64,000 nt of DNA from positions 434,001 through 498,000 of the forward strand of contig CACVBU010000713.1 in NCBI GenBank assembly GCA_902728285.1, read 5' to 3'. This DNA is from Clytia hemisphaerica (Eukaryota; Cnidaria; Hydrozoa; Leptothecata; Clytiidae). Under the pieces are notes generated by a model. The model was not told the origin of the DNA, did not search any database, and saw only the letters and a program-made list of their open reading frames with translations. Below, piece after piece: positions 1-13,800 of this stretch; the stretch's first letter is position 1; each line of letters begins with the position of its first letter. The position numbers and the translations under genes are program-made.

Positions 1-376
1 TTGCTACTTTTGGTACTTTTTATCTATTCCCAAAAAGACGATTTGGGAATTGTCCAAAATTCGATATTTCTTATTTTTTTCTTAACGAAACTTTTAAGAC
101 AAAGAAATAGCAAATGATCAAAAGAAAGATGTTTGTTCTGATACAAATTTGATACTGTCTTTTTTGACGTTTTTTGACTGTTTTTTTATAGTGACTTTTG
201 ACTTTATACTTCCATATCTCGATAACTACTTTTCCAAAATTAAAAAAAATATGATACATCAAAATTTAAGTTTGCCTTTCCTCTTTACCATCGAAAAAGA
301 ATTTAGTTAAAATTCAATTTTTTTCGGACACAGTAACCATCCAAACTCTTATACTTTTTCGTGGGTCACCCGGTAG
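1..376. mobile_element. Diverged half of a TA-flanked inverted-repeat element
   Basis: The stretch ending CACCCGGTA near 376, with the upstream run AATTTAAGTTTGCCTTTCCT (about 265-284), is a diverged match to the right arm of the element at 23874-25126. The left arm would lie outside the window. Bases 377-690 upstream of the PIKfyve start show nothing I can name beyond AT-rich sequence; no promoter motif is claimed. Confidence 0.5.
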
Positions 377-690
377 TAGACCTTTTTTATAACTTCATAA
401 AAGTGGAGTAAAAAAGTCTCAGATTGAAGTTGATTCTAACCTGCTATATATTATAATTTATAAAGTATAGATTAGAAGAGTTTGACCCCAGGTCAATTAA
501 AAATTTCATTTTCTCAGACATGAATTTTTCATTATTCTCTACAGGGTATATATACAGAAGTATCATGTCTTGAATTTACAAATAAGAACACATTCTTTCT
601 AACAAAAATTGATGAACTGACTTAATAGAGATAAGTGTATTGTAATATATTGGATTATGAATGGTCGATTGATAATATACTACCAACAAA

Positions 691-1849
691 ATGGAAAGCG
701 ATCCAACCAAACTGACGTCGTTCAAACCACTGACACCAGTTTCCTCATCCAATCGATTTTCTTTCTCAAAATGGATTGATGGCTTTACAAAGAGACGAAC
801 AAGTCAAATACCAAATCTTCCTCCAACATCAGAACAGGCTACTGGCTCGTCAAGAAAAGAAAGAAAGATTTCTGTGAATAATACAGAAGATAAGAAAGAG
901 GATTTGGCACATGATAGGGTATGAACAATTCATGATCTTTTTTCAATTCTTTAATGTATTACAATACATGGAATTCTAGTAGAGGCTTTATACATGAATA
1001 ACTTTTGTCAAGGAGCTTGCAAAAACCTCTCTTTTCATTGACTGTCATTGTTTTTGCTACTTACAATAAAGCAAGAGTTGTTTATGAAGCCCTTTGAAAA
1101 ACTTTAGGAGCATTTTTTAATTTCGTTTTCTAATTATTTTTGTTACAAAATCAGCAGAATTTCTTTTATTTTTTTTGGTAGAAAGTCTTATTTCATTAAA
1201 TTGGTAAATCAGAAAATCTGCCATATACCATCTTCGCTTTCTGATCTAAAACATTTTGCTGTATTTTTTCCTCTATTAGAATCATTAAAAAGGCAAAAAG
1301 TAGTTGAGCTCCAACTTCCTGACTAATACTCTCAAAAATTTTAATTGATTTTGTAGCGTTTTCCAATCCTTACAAACAAAATTAGGAATGAGAAAACGAG
1401 TGGAGTGAAAGTTTGAGTTGGTCGCATAGCCGATACATACCTTATTCACAAAATCTAGTGGATTGAGTTTGTTAATCGTCCAATGACCAAACCTTAGTTT
1501 GAATCCTTTAGACAAAAAATCCAAGCGTTATGGTTGGTCAAAATTTGTAATACGCATGTTTAGTTGACCTTATTACTTTCTGCCCTTTCAATGCTAGTTC
1601 AACCCTAAGATGAGTCTCAAATTGCCATTTTTTAACAGCAAATCTTTCTGTTTTATGAATTTGCAGGAAGATTTCAACTCATGGTTAACAAAGAGTATTT
1701 CAAGTCAATCAAAATTGTTTGGTGCCAAAGAGAAGATTCCAGAAACTGATCTAACACCTGAACCAAGGAAAGAGAAATGGCGTTATAGAAATGTTCGAAC
1801 CATCTTACGAAGATTGAGTGCATTAACTATTGATAGGAGGTGGCATCAG
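691..1849 (+). CDS. PIKFYVE: PIKfyve exons 1-2: N-terminal region
   Basis: Exons 691-918 and 1667-1849, both phase 0, encode residues 1-137. The segment LTSFKPLTP near the start resembles the conserved LTHFKPLTP of vertebrate PIKfyve, which supports this ATG. The rest is Ser/Pro/Lys-rich and probably disordered, apart from a basic stretch ending in RRWHQ. Intron 1 (919-1666) has no recognisable feature. Further non-coding 5' exons could lie to the left of 691. Confidence 0.9.
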
Positions 1850-4800
1850 GTAGACAAAGTTTTTACCTTTTCTCATAGCACAACCCTTAAAAATTTGTGT
1901 TGCTTCCAAAATCATTCGAAGAAAAATGTTGTCTTCTCCTCTATAATTTTGCTGTCCATTCTATAGGTAGGTTTGAGTTGGGTATAGCAGACCTTGGTTT
2001 AGTCAAAGACTCAGATTATTAAAGTATTGTCGTCTTGCTTGTATAAAAGCTACAATCAGGGACAAAATACTTGGCACAAAAGGGAAATTTACCGGGGTGT
2101 TTTGAAACCACAATCGATTTGTAAGTGCTCTAAAGTAGGTTCGAAGGGTAGAGTTTTAACTCTGAGTTTTAACGCTAGACTTAAGGATCCAAAAGTTCAA
2201 AAATGGTCCAGTAGGGCTTGAAATATAGCCTAGAAACCAATAAATCCCTCCCAGATCGAAATAATCGATGAAATCAAGTTGAGGGCCTGAAATTGACATT
2301 CTTGCTCGAACTTCAATTTTCGAAAAATGGTAAATTAGCCAAAAGTGCAAATATATTATGGCACGGATTGTAGCTATATCCATGTTTATCCATGTTACTT
2401 TTCTGATTCTATACTTTTTGACCTGCAGATCATTACTTTTATATTTTTATGAATTCTTTCAGACAACAGGGGATTTTAAGGATGATTTTAAACAATATTG
2501 GATGCCTGATGAACATTGTAAAGAATGTTATGAGTGCGGTGATAAGTTCAATACGTTTCGAAGACGTCATCATTGTAGAGTGTGTGGACAAATCTTTTGT
2601 TATAAATGCTGCAGTCAAGAAGTGCATGGGAAAATTATTGGTTTTTCAGGTACGTAGAAGTTTCATTCTAAAATCACGATAAAAAATCTTTTTAATAGAT
2701 TTTGGTTTTAATCAATTCAGTCTTTTTGTAAAAATATAATATTTATTATTTTAGATCTTCAAAAAAAATGTTTTTATGATACAACTATTTTTAACTTTGG
2801 TTATTTTTACACAACGCAGGCTTTTGGTCATTCGAAGATTATGATCAATCATTTGCTTTCGTCTGTTTTTTTTTGACAAAGAATTTAGATTGAAAGTCTC
2901 TTAGTTATTTCAAGCTTTTTGATATTCAAATCAGAGCTTAAACCTCTTTAATAGAAATCTTTCAGATTTGGCAAGGTTATATGTAGCTTAGAGGAAAATT
3001 TCAAAGACGTGATCCCTTATGTAAAACGAGCGTACTTCTTTACATGGTAGACGTAAATTTAAATAAACTGTGATTCTAAAAATTGTTTACTTTCAATGTC
3101 CAGGTGATATCAGGGTTTGCAACTATTGCCAAAAAATTGTGCAAGCATATCTGAATGATGACTTAGAGAACAGTATCGAAGCACTGAATGAAGATATAAA
3201 AGCGGTAGAGCAAGGATATCGTTATGATTTCAATTCAAGCTCTGGATCGTTGAATTCGAAATCTGGAAAACATATGGATGATTCTGGTTATCGGATGAAG
3301 GTATTTGAATATTATTATTAATGAAAATTTCACAGAAATTTGAAGACTTGAAAGCGCAGTTTGGAAAACGATTGACTTGTTTAAAAAATCCATTGCAACT
3401 GAATTTTTCTTGAAAAATTTTCTTTCCCTACGAAGATAGATTTAAACTTAAAAGGAGTCCAAAGTGTAAACCTTTTAGGTTGGATAGGTCTCTTCATTTA
3501 AATGGTAATGGTGCGATTGTGTTTCGTACCATTTAAAAAAAAAACACAGAAGCGAAGATCGGATGTTGTTCTTAAGACTATGTATTGATCCATAAAAACT
3601 TCATTTTATTTTAACCTAAGAAAGAGGATTAACTTCATTGGCCAATTACTCTTTATTTTTAGCGTTCTCCAAGTGCGAACAGCATAGCCAGTGCTGTATC
3701 AGAACGTGCTGGTACACCCACTGTGCAAAGAAGTCCTTTCGATATGTTTGGTGTAGATCCTTCTGAAGCCAACTCCATCAAACAGGATTATCTCCGTGAT
3801 TTGTGGAGACAGATCATTGATCCAAGAACTGGTTTAGAACTTCAAACGCATCGCTTTCGTATGAAGCTTTATAATAATTGCTTGGTTGGTAATGAATTAA
3901 GTGATTGGTTAGTCCATTACAACAAAGCTAATACAAGGTAACATGTTAAAACTTTTGTGTGATTGGCTAGTCCATTATAAGAAATCTAATAGCTAATACA
4001 TGATTGACTAAACAATTTGCGATCCTGTTGATTCAGAAGAAGATGAACGTTGTCAGAATAATTTACTTACGTTTTAATTGTAGTAATTTGATTATTTTAG
4101 CCACAATAAACTCAACCCAAATTATTATTAACATTTCAGGCCAGATGCAGTATACATCGGTCAAGACTTACTTGATAATGGTTGGATCGAATGTGTTTAT
4201 CCATCGGAACCAATTTTTCTTGATGAATACATGCTATACCAACCGTCTAAGGTATGATGATTCTCTTCATGTTAATTGTTCTGGGCGAAGGAGACTGGCA
4301 CTAGTAACCTTTGCTATTCATTAATTTTGCATAGCAACAATTAAATTTTCCTGGAATACACCTACCAACCGTAAACGCTTCAAAAGGTTTGAGTTGAGTT
4401 TACCAGGAATGGTGTCAGAATTCTTTGTCCATGAGAAAATCAATACCACAACTGGCAAACACTTGGTAAACTCTTACCCAGTTTTTTCACCTAGTTGTTA
4501 CAATATACTCCCCACCATGTTTGATCACTTTTTGCTCTGGTATGCAGCCTGATCTGTGTGGCAGAAATTGGCTTTAGTATAACTTCAAGGAAAAAGATCA
4601 ATGGTATGTGGAGATATACAGCTTCTCTAACTTCGGTTAGACAGCTAAGGATGAAGGAGGTTTCGGGTCGCTCTTGACTGCTTTCACAAACTTACAGTGT
4701 CCACAGTGACGAAAAATAAATCCCTTGTTGTTGTTCCATAGAAAGCGATGGTTGAGACGGACAAAGCAATGGCAGAAGCGCAATATTTATCCAGTGATGA

Positions 4801-7800
4801 TGAAGAAGATTCATTAGATGACCACAATCTCAATATGAAGATTAATCAGCAAAACGGTGGTAGTGAAGGAGGATCTGGTCAAAATAATGCAATGCAAACA
4901 TCCATACATGAAGATGACCAAGAACCTAACTGGTTGAAACAAATCTCTAGTGGAACCAAGACTAACGTAGGTTTTTTATTACCGATTCAAGGCCAATCTT
5001 TGTTTTTCCCGACCTTCATGGATTGTTCGAGTAAAAGGAGAGTAGGTATTGAAATACTCCAGATATAAACAACAAAAACTAACTCTGAGGTTATTCTTTT
5101 TTTACTTTCTAACTAATACACTTTTGTGTCATATGATATAATTAATTTGGCGGAACCACACCCGACCGATATTTATAAGCCTTTACAGGTGTCCAATCGC
5201 CAAAAGGCCACACTCTAATGACGTTAGTTTATTTTTCTGAACCTCTTTATATGGTCCATTCAGCCTTGGTCAAAAGCCAAAAACCTTTCAGTCGGTGATT
5301 TTGATACGGAAGGTTTACCCCTTAAGTCGGCAGTTAATAAATACCAAAACATTTTACTATTCAAAAACTACTTAAAAGTGGTAATAAGTTGGTTAGAGAT
5401 ATTTCGTATGTAGGATTCCTTCTATTGTCTTGAGAAAAACCTCAAAATATTTTTAAGTTAAGAGTTAGAGAAAACAATAAGTTACGAGTTTTTTACTTGA
5501 AATTAAAACGATAGAATTTCAACGTAAGAACCGTGTAAGAACTATTTTCAGAAATTTCAAATTGTGATTTCTGGACAGTTAGAAAAATAATTCATGACCA
5601 TAGAAGATTTCTGCAGGCTAAATATCTCAAACCATCTGATTATCCCTATATAACAAGCCACTGGTGATGTTGATTTAGTTTGTGTCTGTCTTTCGAATTA
5701 TGTAGAGTGACCATCATGTACAAAATTATTACAACCAAAAGATTCCGCCTTGGATTCTCATGACTCACTCTACTCAGCTAATCCCTAGAAAGGTGAGTAA
5801 AGCTCGGTTTCCACTGGAGAAAAAAAGTTTGTTGCGAATACCTGCGAGCAAACTTAGCTTATCTAACTTGTAAGACTTAACTATGAAAGCTAATTTATTT
5901 TCGCTCTATCAAATTCGCGACGAATTGATTTTCGCAAGTGGATACCCAGCTTAAGAGAGAGAAAAGAGTCCTTTCCGAAAAATGTTAGAAATTTCTTTAT
6001 ATGGGGTTGCAATATCTGCAATGAGTTATAATGACGAGTTTCAGTAATAAAGTGTCCAGGTAGAAACCCCGTTTGTATTTCTCTATGCTTTGGAAATGGT
6101 CATTGCTCAAATTCTCAAATTCTCTTTTGTTTACGTTTGTAGGAAGAAGATGGAAATCTTGGAACCTCCCTCTCAGCTTCTCAGTATCGAAACTTCTCTG
6201 CAGGTATGACTACTGTTTCACTCCATTCAGTTATATCTCTTTGTTCCTAGCTTCTCAACAGGCTCCAATCTCCTCAATTTCAGTATTGTGGTGCAAATAC
6301 ATCCAACATTTGATCCAACATTATTTTTGCATGAATTGTGAGTTATTTTGCGCAAGTCATAAAATTGCAACTTTTTAATAAAAATGTTGGAAATCATGTA
6401 GATCGCCACCAAACATTTCATCCAACATTTTTATGAGATTGACGTCACTTTCATGTTGGCTTCGATGTTGGATGCATTTGTGTAATCATGTTGGATGAAA
6501 ATGGTTGCGCAAATGACTTTTCGTGCAAATTTTCGAATTTTTCCACGTGACTTTCATCCAACATTTTGTCTAACAAAGAATTTGAAATGTTTGATCAAAT
6601 GTTGGATGCATTTGCGCCGACCTTAAGGTAGCTCTAACAGCTTTTCAATGATACCGAATCTCTTCCTTTCATAGTGGATTCGCATCAGCAGCATTCGTAG
6701 CCGTCAAAATTAAAAAATCTTCTCTTTCTTTTCCATGTCAACAACAGGCCAACGATTAGATTTGGATTTAGTGGCGCCAGAAAACGTGAACGAACCTTCA
6801 GCTAAACGTGATGACCAGATGACCCTCCAAATGAATCTAGATTCTCAACAGGTATTTACAGTTGACGCTCTCTGATTAGACGTTCTATCATTCGATACTA
6901 TTCATTTTCATGAACGACGCTCTACTCGATACGCTCCGTTATTAGATAATATTGAAAGTCACCGTCAACGAGAATTCTCTATTGCATGTATGAAGTTAGT
7001 TTTTGGGCATCCTATCAGCACTGCCTTTGCCCAGATGAACGACACTCGACATTTTTATGAATGTCTTACAATTTTCTTGATGTAAGTTGCTATCATCGTT
7101 ATGAGAATTTTTCAGGTTCAAAATTGAACTGTAATTTGTCACTTGTTACTGAGATTTAAGAGAGCATTTGAACACAATAAGCATAAATCCTCTTTTCTGA
7201 ACACTTTGAATAATTGTTGAAACTGTTTTTTGATTCCCTTTCCATTTATATGTTTAGGTAGGGGAGGGGGCACAATTTGGAATTTTTTCTAGTTTATGTA
7301 TTAGGAATCACTTTCGTGATAAGGGGGGTGCTCCTCTGCTAAGGATCGCCAAGAGATTTATTGTCCAAAGTCTAGCATGACAGAGCTAAAAAGACAAAAT
7401 CATTGATGCGATGACTTTCTGGAGGAGATCAAGTATGAAAGTCGGAGAGGCACTTGTAAACGTATCATCTTATACTAAGACATCTATATAATGTCTGAAT
7501 TTTCCGAATTTACTTTTATTTTTGACTGACCAAAACTTTCTTATAATATGTGAGTGTATTTTACAGACCAGATTAGAAAAATAGTTTAAACCATGTTTCA
7601 ATACTTTTTCGTCATCTAAGGACAATTTGAGTAGCGAGAAGAAGGAGATCCATGACCAAAACAACAAAGTATCCTTCATCACCAAGGCACCTCCACTACC
7701 TCTGGACACTTACGTCAATGTGGAAGGCTATCAGAATACCAGTAAAAAGAAGATGGCTAAACAACACAGCTCACAGAATATCATTACTGAAGATATCTTG

Positions 7801-10800
7801 AAAGGTATATTGTACAGGATTATTTATATTGGAGAATTGTATGTGAAGAAAGAAATGAAAAAAATGCCTAATTTTCAACCGAGAGTCCCTTTCAGCGTTG
7901 ATACTCTTGGTTATTTCTCCTCTGTAAGAGGATTATCTGATTTTCCGATGGCGGATGACGGATGACGGATGACGGATGACGGATGACGGATGACGGATGA
8001 CGGATGACGGGGGCGGATGGCGGATGGCGGATAGCGGATAGCGGCCTCCCACGCCAAAGCTCTAAAGGAGATCAGACGTTAAGCTTTTTTACTTTGTTTT
8101 AGGCGTTGTTTTCCCACGGAGCTCAACATCAATCAATTCCAATGAGCTCCAAGTGGAGGATGCAAGTGAAGATAGTGGTAGATCAGAAACTGGAGAAAAA
8201 TTGTCTCATGAAAGAACAAGGTGACAAGAAACTTTCATCATTGTTAATATAAAATCGTTAGAAATCAAGTCAAATTCTTTTTTTTATCGTTATTATACAG
8301 TATACAAGCTCACAGGTCCGAGGTGGGCCTCTACGAACTGGTTTGATTACAATTTTAATTTGTTAAATATCTAAGTTTGTGTCTTTTCCACGCTTCATTA
8401 AGGTTTTCTTTAAACAAGTGAATGGAGGTTGACTCGACGACAAATCGTGGCAATGCATTTCATGTAGGGATTGTTCTATAGTAGAATGACTTTGTTTGCG
8501 CTCCTCGAAGACCATCAGCAGCAAAGTCTGGAACGAATTCATCGTGATCGTGAAATCTGGCTGGACAAGTTCTTTTAATTAGCTTGTCCCGAGTTGTTTT
8601 TGGATCATAAAAATGGATATGCTTATACATTTGAACCATATCGCAGAAAAGTCTTCTAGACTCAAGAGATAGAAGCTTGAGTCTTTGTAAACGCTCCTTA
8701 TAGTGGAGATTACGATACTGCGGAATCAGAATCAATCTTGTCAGAACTTTTATTGGGTGGTAAAGATATTAAAAGATTTTCTGTTGATACTGCGTCGTTG
8801 AAAAAAGGATTTCTCTAAGTTTATTACTAGCCTTGTCAAAAGCTGACGAGAATGATAGGTGTATTGTGTTGCTAAGCTTCAATTGATTACTACTTTCTTT
8901 CTTCACCAGTTTGGCAAGTCGGCAGCATATCGATCGGTTATTCGAACAGTTATTGAAGCAGGAGAATTTATCGAACAGTTGGAAAGATATTCTTCTTCCA
9001 TTCATCTTCAAGATCAGTGAAAAAGTATGTTTTAAATAAAATAATACACCACAGAATTCTTTTTATACTAAAACACTACATACCCCAAGGTTTATTGCCC
9101 CGCAGGGGCTTTTGTTGCTTCACGTAGCGGACCTGCTCGCCAGAAAAATATTCATGATTCATGTTCATGTTGTTTCTTCCGATTCTGAGCGGGCCGCGCG
9201 CGGTTAAAAAATGTTCGCGCGCGATATCTCTTTTGCTGCTACTTGTATTGATTTCCTAGCTATGCACGGACAGAGAAGGTAGCTTCCCGTCTACACTGCC
9301 AGTCCACACAGCTAAAAGCTTTCACAAACAACAAACAGCACACAAGATTTTATTTTTGCTTGGTTAATATCTTTTTAACGTAGTTGCTGGATTTACTTGA
9401 GGGACATTGTTTGCTACTGAATGAATAACTATCAAACTACTGATATTAGATCAAACCTTATACAATTGTCAGAATGGACGATGGACATCTTCAATGACAG
9501 TTTGTTACACACACACACAGACAGAGTGTTATGCGCTGCTCTAACGAAACCCTGCTGATATTATAAAGGCATAGACAAAAGGGAAATTGACCGTTAATTC
9601 ATATTGTTTACCTATATAGTGATTTCATTTTGAAGGAAATTAAATTGAAATTTTTGGTGGCGTGGAAAGACAAAACCCAGAGTACCCTATAATTATATGG
9701 ATATTGCATGCCCCGAAAGTAATTTTTCAAAGAGTAAGCATTGCGCCAAAACGTGCCAAAAACTGGTACCAACATCGAGTTTCTTACAAAAGGTTTAGTG
9801 AGTGAGACATGCCAATGAAAATATACTATGACTAACATGAACTGATTCATTCTCGTGGACATTTGAAGCACAGTGTTACAGCAAAAAAAATGGTTGTGCA
9901 TGGGAAGCAGCGAGCAGAAAAATGTAAACAGAAGCGGAAAAAAAGCTGAAAACAATGGATTATGAAGTATTTGATGCTATTTTGTGAATAATTCTTTACG
10001 CCAATATTGAAGCTTATAAAGCAAACTTTGAAAATGCTGTTTATGTCACTGTGTCAGAACGGTACTTCGATATGTAATGTACGCCAAAGATTTTCAGCCT
10101 CATATTATGAACAGACTCGAACACTCTCTCTACTAATACCCCCACGGCACATTGTACCGTATTGATGTTGAACGCAGGAGTATACTTTGCTCAAATCAAA
10201 TCTGAACAAACTTTTTGACTTTTTAGAACCAGACGTCCAATAAAATACAAACACAAATGTTGTACCTACATGTGAAGTGAAAAGTTTTTAACCATGTTGA
10301 CGGTGGTTGCAACAGGACACAGTATCTGAAAATTCCCCTGGCAATTTTGAGAGCAACTATCAAATTCATATCTTTAGTAACCATGAAGAAATTTTATTCA
10401 AACTGAAAACTTTTTGCAGAAACACGTATAAAGATTGTTAAAGTTTTTCAGATAATTTTCAGTAACCTTTGATACAAATAAATTATATCTACAGTATGCC
10501 ACCAGTCCAAAGTTACTTACTTTTTAAATTTCAAATCAAATGACTGAAATTATATTCAATTTCATTTTCAAATTCACCTTTTAATCTGCATTATGTATAT
10601 TCTTTATGAAAGGGAAGCACTTTCAGTTTCACAGTACACATTCTTATGTTTGGGTTTTCAAAAGGGATTTTTATTAGATTTTTATCTTGTGATTGAAGAA
10701 AATCAACTTTGATATCATTCTAGTTCTTAATATGTTGCGAAACCTTTAATGGTTTTAATTTAAGTCACTTTGCATCAGAAAGGGTAGATTAAACATGTTT

Positions 10801-13800
10801 ATTTTGGATTGACACTTTCGTTATGTATGGATCTTACTGAGAAAATTTTAACCGCATCGGCTCGTGCTTCTTAACTTTAAACAGCTCTAGTAACATTGAG
10901 CACTTTTTATGAAGACTCATTTCACCAATTTATAGTCTGATTATGATTCCCTTGCTCTCTTCATGACTAAGTTCCTCTGGGCTAATATCTGCTATCGGCG
11001 GGGCATTCATAGCGACAGCTAATTGCTAGTATATTAGTGTTTATTAAGATTATGTTCAAACGAAATGGTTTCGAAACTAGTGTGAACTTCAAAATTCGAA
11101 ACGTCAAAAAAGAAGGCGTTACAAAGCAAAACAGATCGAAACGGCTTCGCTCCACTATTTTCATCGGAACGGAACTGCTCCATTTTCTTGTTCCGAAACG
11201 TTCCGAAACCAATATGAACACTCTGGATCCGTAACAGGAACCATACCGGAATGATATGAAACCGTAGCGTCTGAACATGGCCTAAGGCGTACAGTACGTT
11301 AATGTTAACAAGATGAGAGGTAGAATGTTCTTGACGCTTTTGATACCTATAGCAAGACTAAACTAAAGTTTAGTTTGAGATGATACGAGGAGAGCTGGTA
11401 TAATGCTATACTATGCTCTTTTACAATGTACAAAATTTTTTCCGTCTTAAACGGATTTCGGTCTCAGTGAAGTACAAAAAGAGCCTTTTCTGTCTCTATC
11501 TCTGTTTCTGATTTCAACAAAATTCTGAAGAATTTTGCCTTAATTTGTTGTTTACAGTCCATTTTCGTCTGAGACAAAAAACTTTGCTTTACCACTGCAT
11601 TTTAATACCACATCTGCAAATTTGTTACCATAGAGTCACAACAAAATGTATAATCCAGAAACCACTTGAAGTGTTTTCCAAAATTTTAATAAATACCTGA
11701 CTAAAAATTCAAGTGATCTTAGTAAGAAAACATGACAATTTTCCTCTAGCTCGGCAAATTGGTAATTGATTAAATTCGCTATTGTTCTGTTACACTTAGG
11801 TAGTACCGGACGTTCGACGTGACGACATGGATATTCGACGTTATGTTTGGATCACTAAAGTAGCAGGAGGTCAAAAGAAAGATTGTCATTTCATAAGTGG
11901 TGTTGTTTTTCGTAAGAATGTGGCACACAAGCGAATGAGTGGATCGTTCACTTCGCCTTCCATTTTGATGCTGAGTTGCGCTATCGAATATCAGGTAAAG
12001 AAACATTATGGTTCAATTTTTAAAATGGCTGACCATGGAAAATCTTAAAATAATTGCATGCAAACCTTCCTTTCCCTTGGGGTAGCTAGATTTCCAAAGT
12101 AACCAATAACATAATTAAGAAAAAAGATCTGGATACCAATTTTGAAGCTTTAATATATTTTTTGAGGGCCTGAAAGCCCATATTTGCCGTTCTAAGGAGC
12201 GATAATTAGGGGTCAGTGTATCAAGCTGAAAAAAATGTAAAGAAGTAAGAAGGGCTTTTCGCCGGTAATGTTCTACTTAAGCCTTCCTTTCCGTGACCCA
12301 GCATATAGGATTAACAGCACTGAGAAAAATTTGCCTCAAAAGCAGCCTAACTAAGCCAAGGATTGAAGTAAGTATACTTTATGGTAGATTTTATTGATAA
12401 TTCTATGATCTTTCTTTGTTTTTATAGAGAGTAGAAAACAAGATGTCTAGTCTAGATCCACTGGTCCTTCAGGAGTACGCCTTCTTACAGAATTTTGTCA
12501 AACGTGTCCTAGCCTTGAAACCTAACTTGATTCTGGTGGAACGGAACGTAGCGCGAGTTGCGCAAGACATGTTATTGGCTGGCGGTGTTACATTAGTCCA
12601 TAATATCAAACCGTCAATGATGGAGAACGTCGCCAGGTGTACGGGTGCGGATATTTTACAGACTATGCAACAAGTGAACAGACCACGGCTAGGAAAATGT
12701 CAACAATTCAGGCTACAAAAATACACACTGCCGGTAGGTTCGAAGTATTATAGTTTTAAATTATCATTTTTTTATTTTCGCAGTCCGCATAAAAATAGTT
12801 GAGCGTAAACCAAAATAGCTTTACGAACTTTTTATAGGACAATGTCTTGCTAATTTCCTAGTAGATTCTGACACTCCACGCGTGGCACGTATTCACTCTA
12901 AAGACCTCAGCTTCGAGAGTCATTCGCCACATCCCAGCAGAATGGATGGCTTATTATGAGTTTTTAATGTCTCCTGTTAACCTGCCCTAAGAAAAAAGCT
13001 ATTTGAATTTTACATATGTTAATAAATCTTGCATATCGTAACTTTATTTCTAATTGATGGAAGTAAACGAGTTTTATTGTATCCATCTTTTGAAATAGAA
13101 TGGAAAATCAAAAGTTCTGATGTTTATTGATGGTTGTGCGCCAGACCTCGGCTGTTCTCTGGTGCTCCGTGGTGGGAACGAAAAAACGTTGGTTAAAGTC
13201 AAGAAAATTGTCAAGTATCTCATCTACGTTGCTTATCAACTGAAATTGGAAGCGAAATTTTTAGCTGATGAGTTCGCTTTGCCTCCTTCTATTGATTCGA
13301 TACCAAATCCTGGTGAAAAGGAAGAATTCAATCGAACACCACTAGAGTCCTCTGATATCCCTGGCAATGAAGATCCTACTCAAACCAACCAAGATTGGAA
13401 GGTCACATTAGAACCCACCAAAGAATCACCACCGGTGTCTGATAATATCGAAGCCACGAAATTTCAAAAAGTCTTGAAAGAGATTGTTTTGTCAAGTTCA
13501 CCATTTTGTGAGTACCCATTGCCTTACTTATTGACCAAGGAAGGTAAATTGTGTGCAAGCAGGCATTTCATCGCCGAGAAGATCTACTGGTCACGCTACT
13601 TGGATGGCACTGTCAATAATCCCTTGCAATTGCCAGGTATCAGCTTCGTTACTTTGTTTTCGCCAGTGGCCTATTTCCTCAAAATAAAGTGAACTATCGC
13701 TAATTCGAACTTCTCTTATTCCAAACTTTCTCTTGATCGAACTAAATCTCAGTCCCCGTCAATGTGGAACCTTCATGAAATAATTTCTATAATTCGAATG

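Noticed and set aside
9608..9955. 115-residue minus-strand ORF in intron 13
   Set aside because: Phe/Leu-rich, AT-driven composition, no recognisable motif, no splice or context support.
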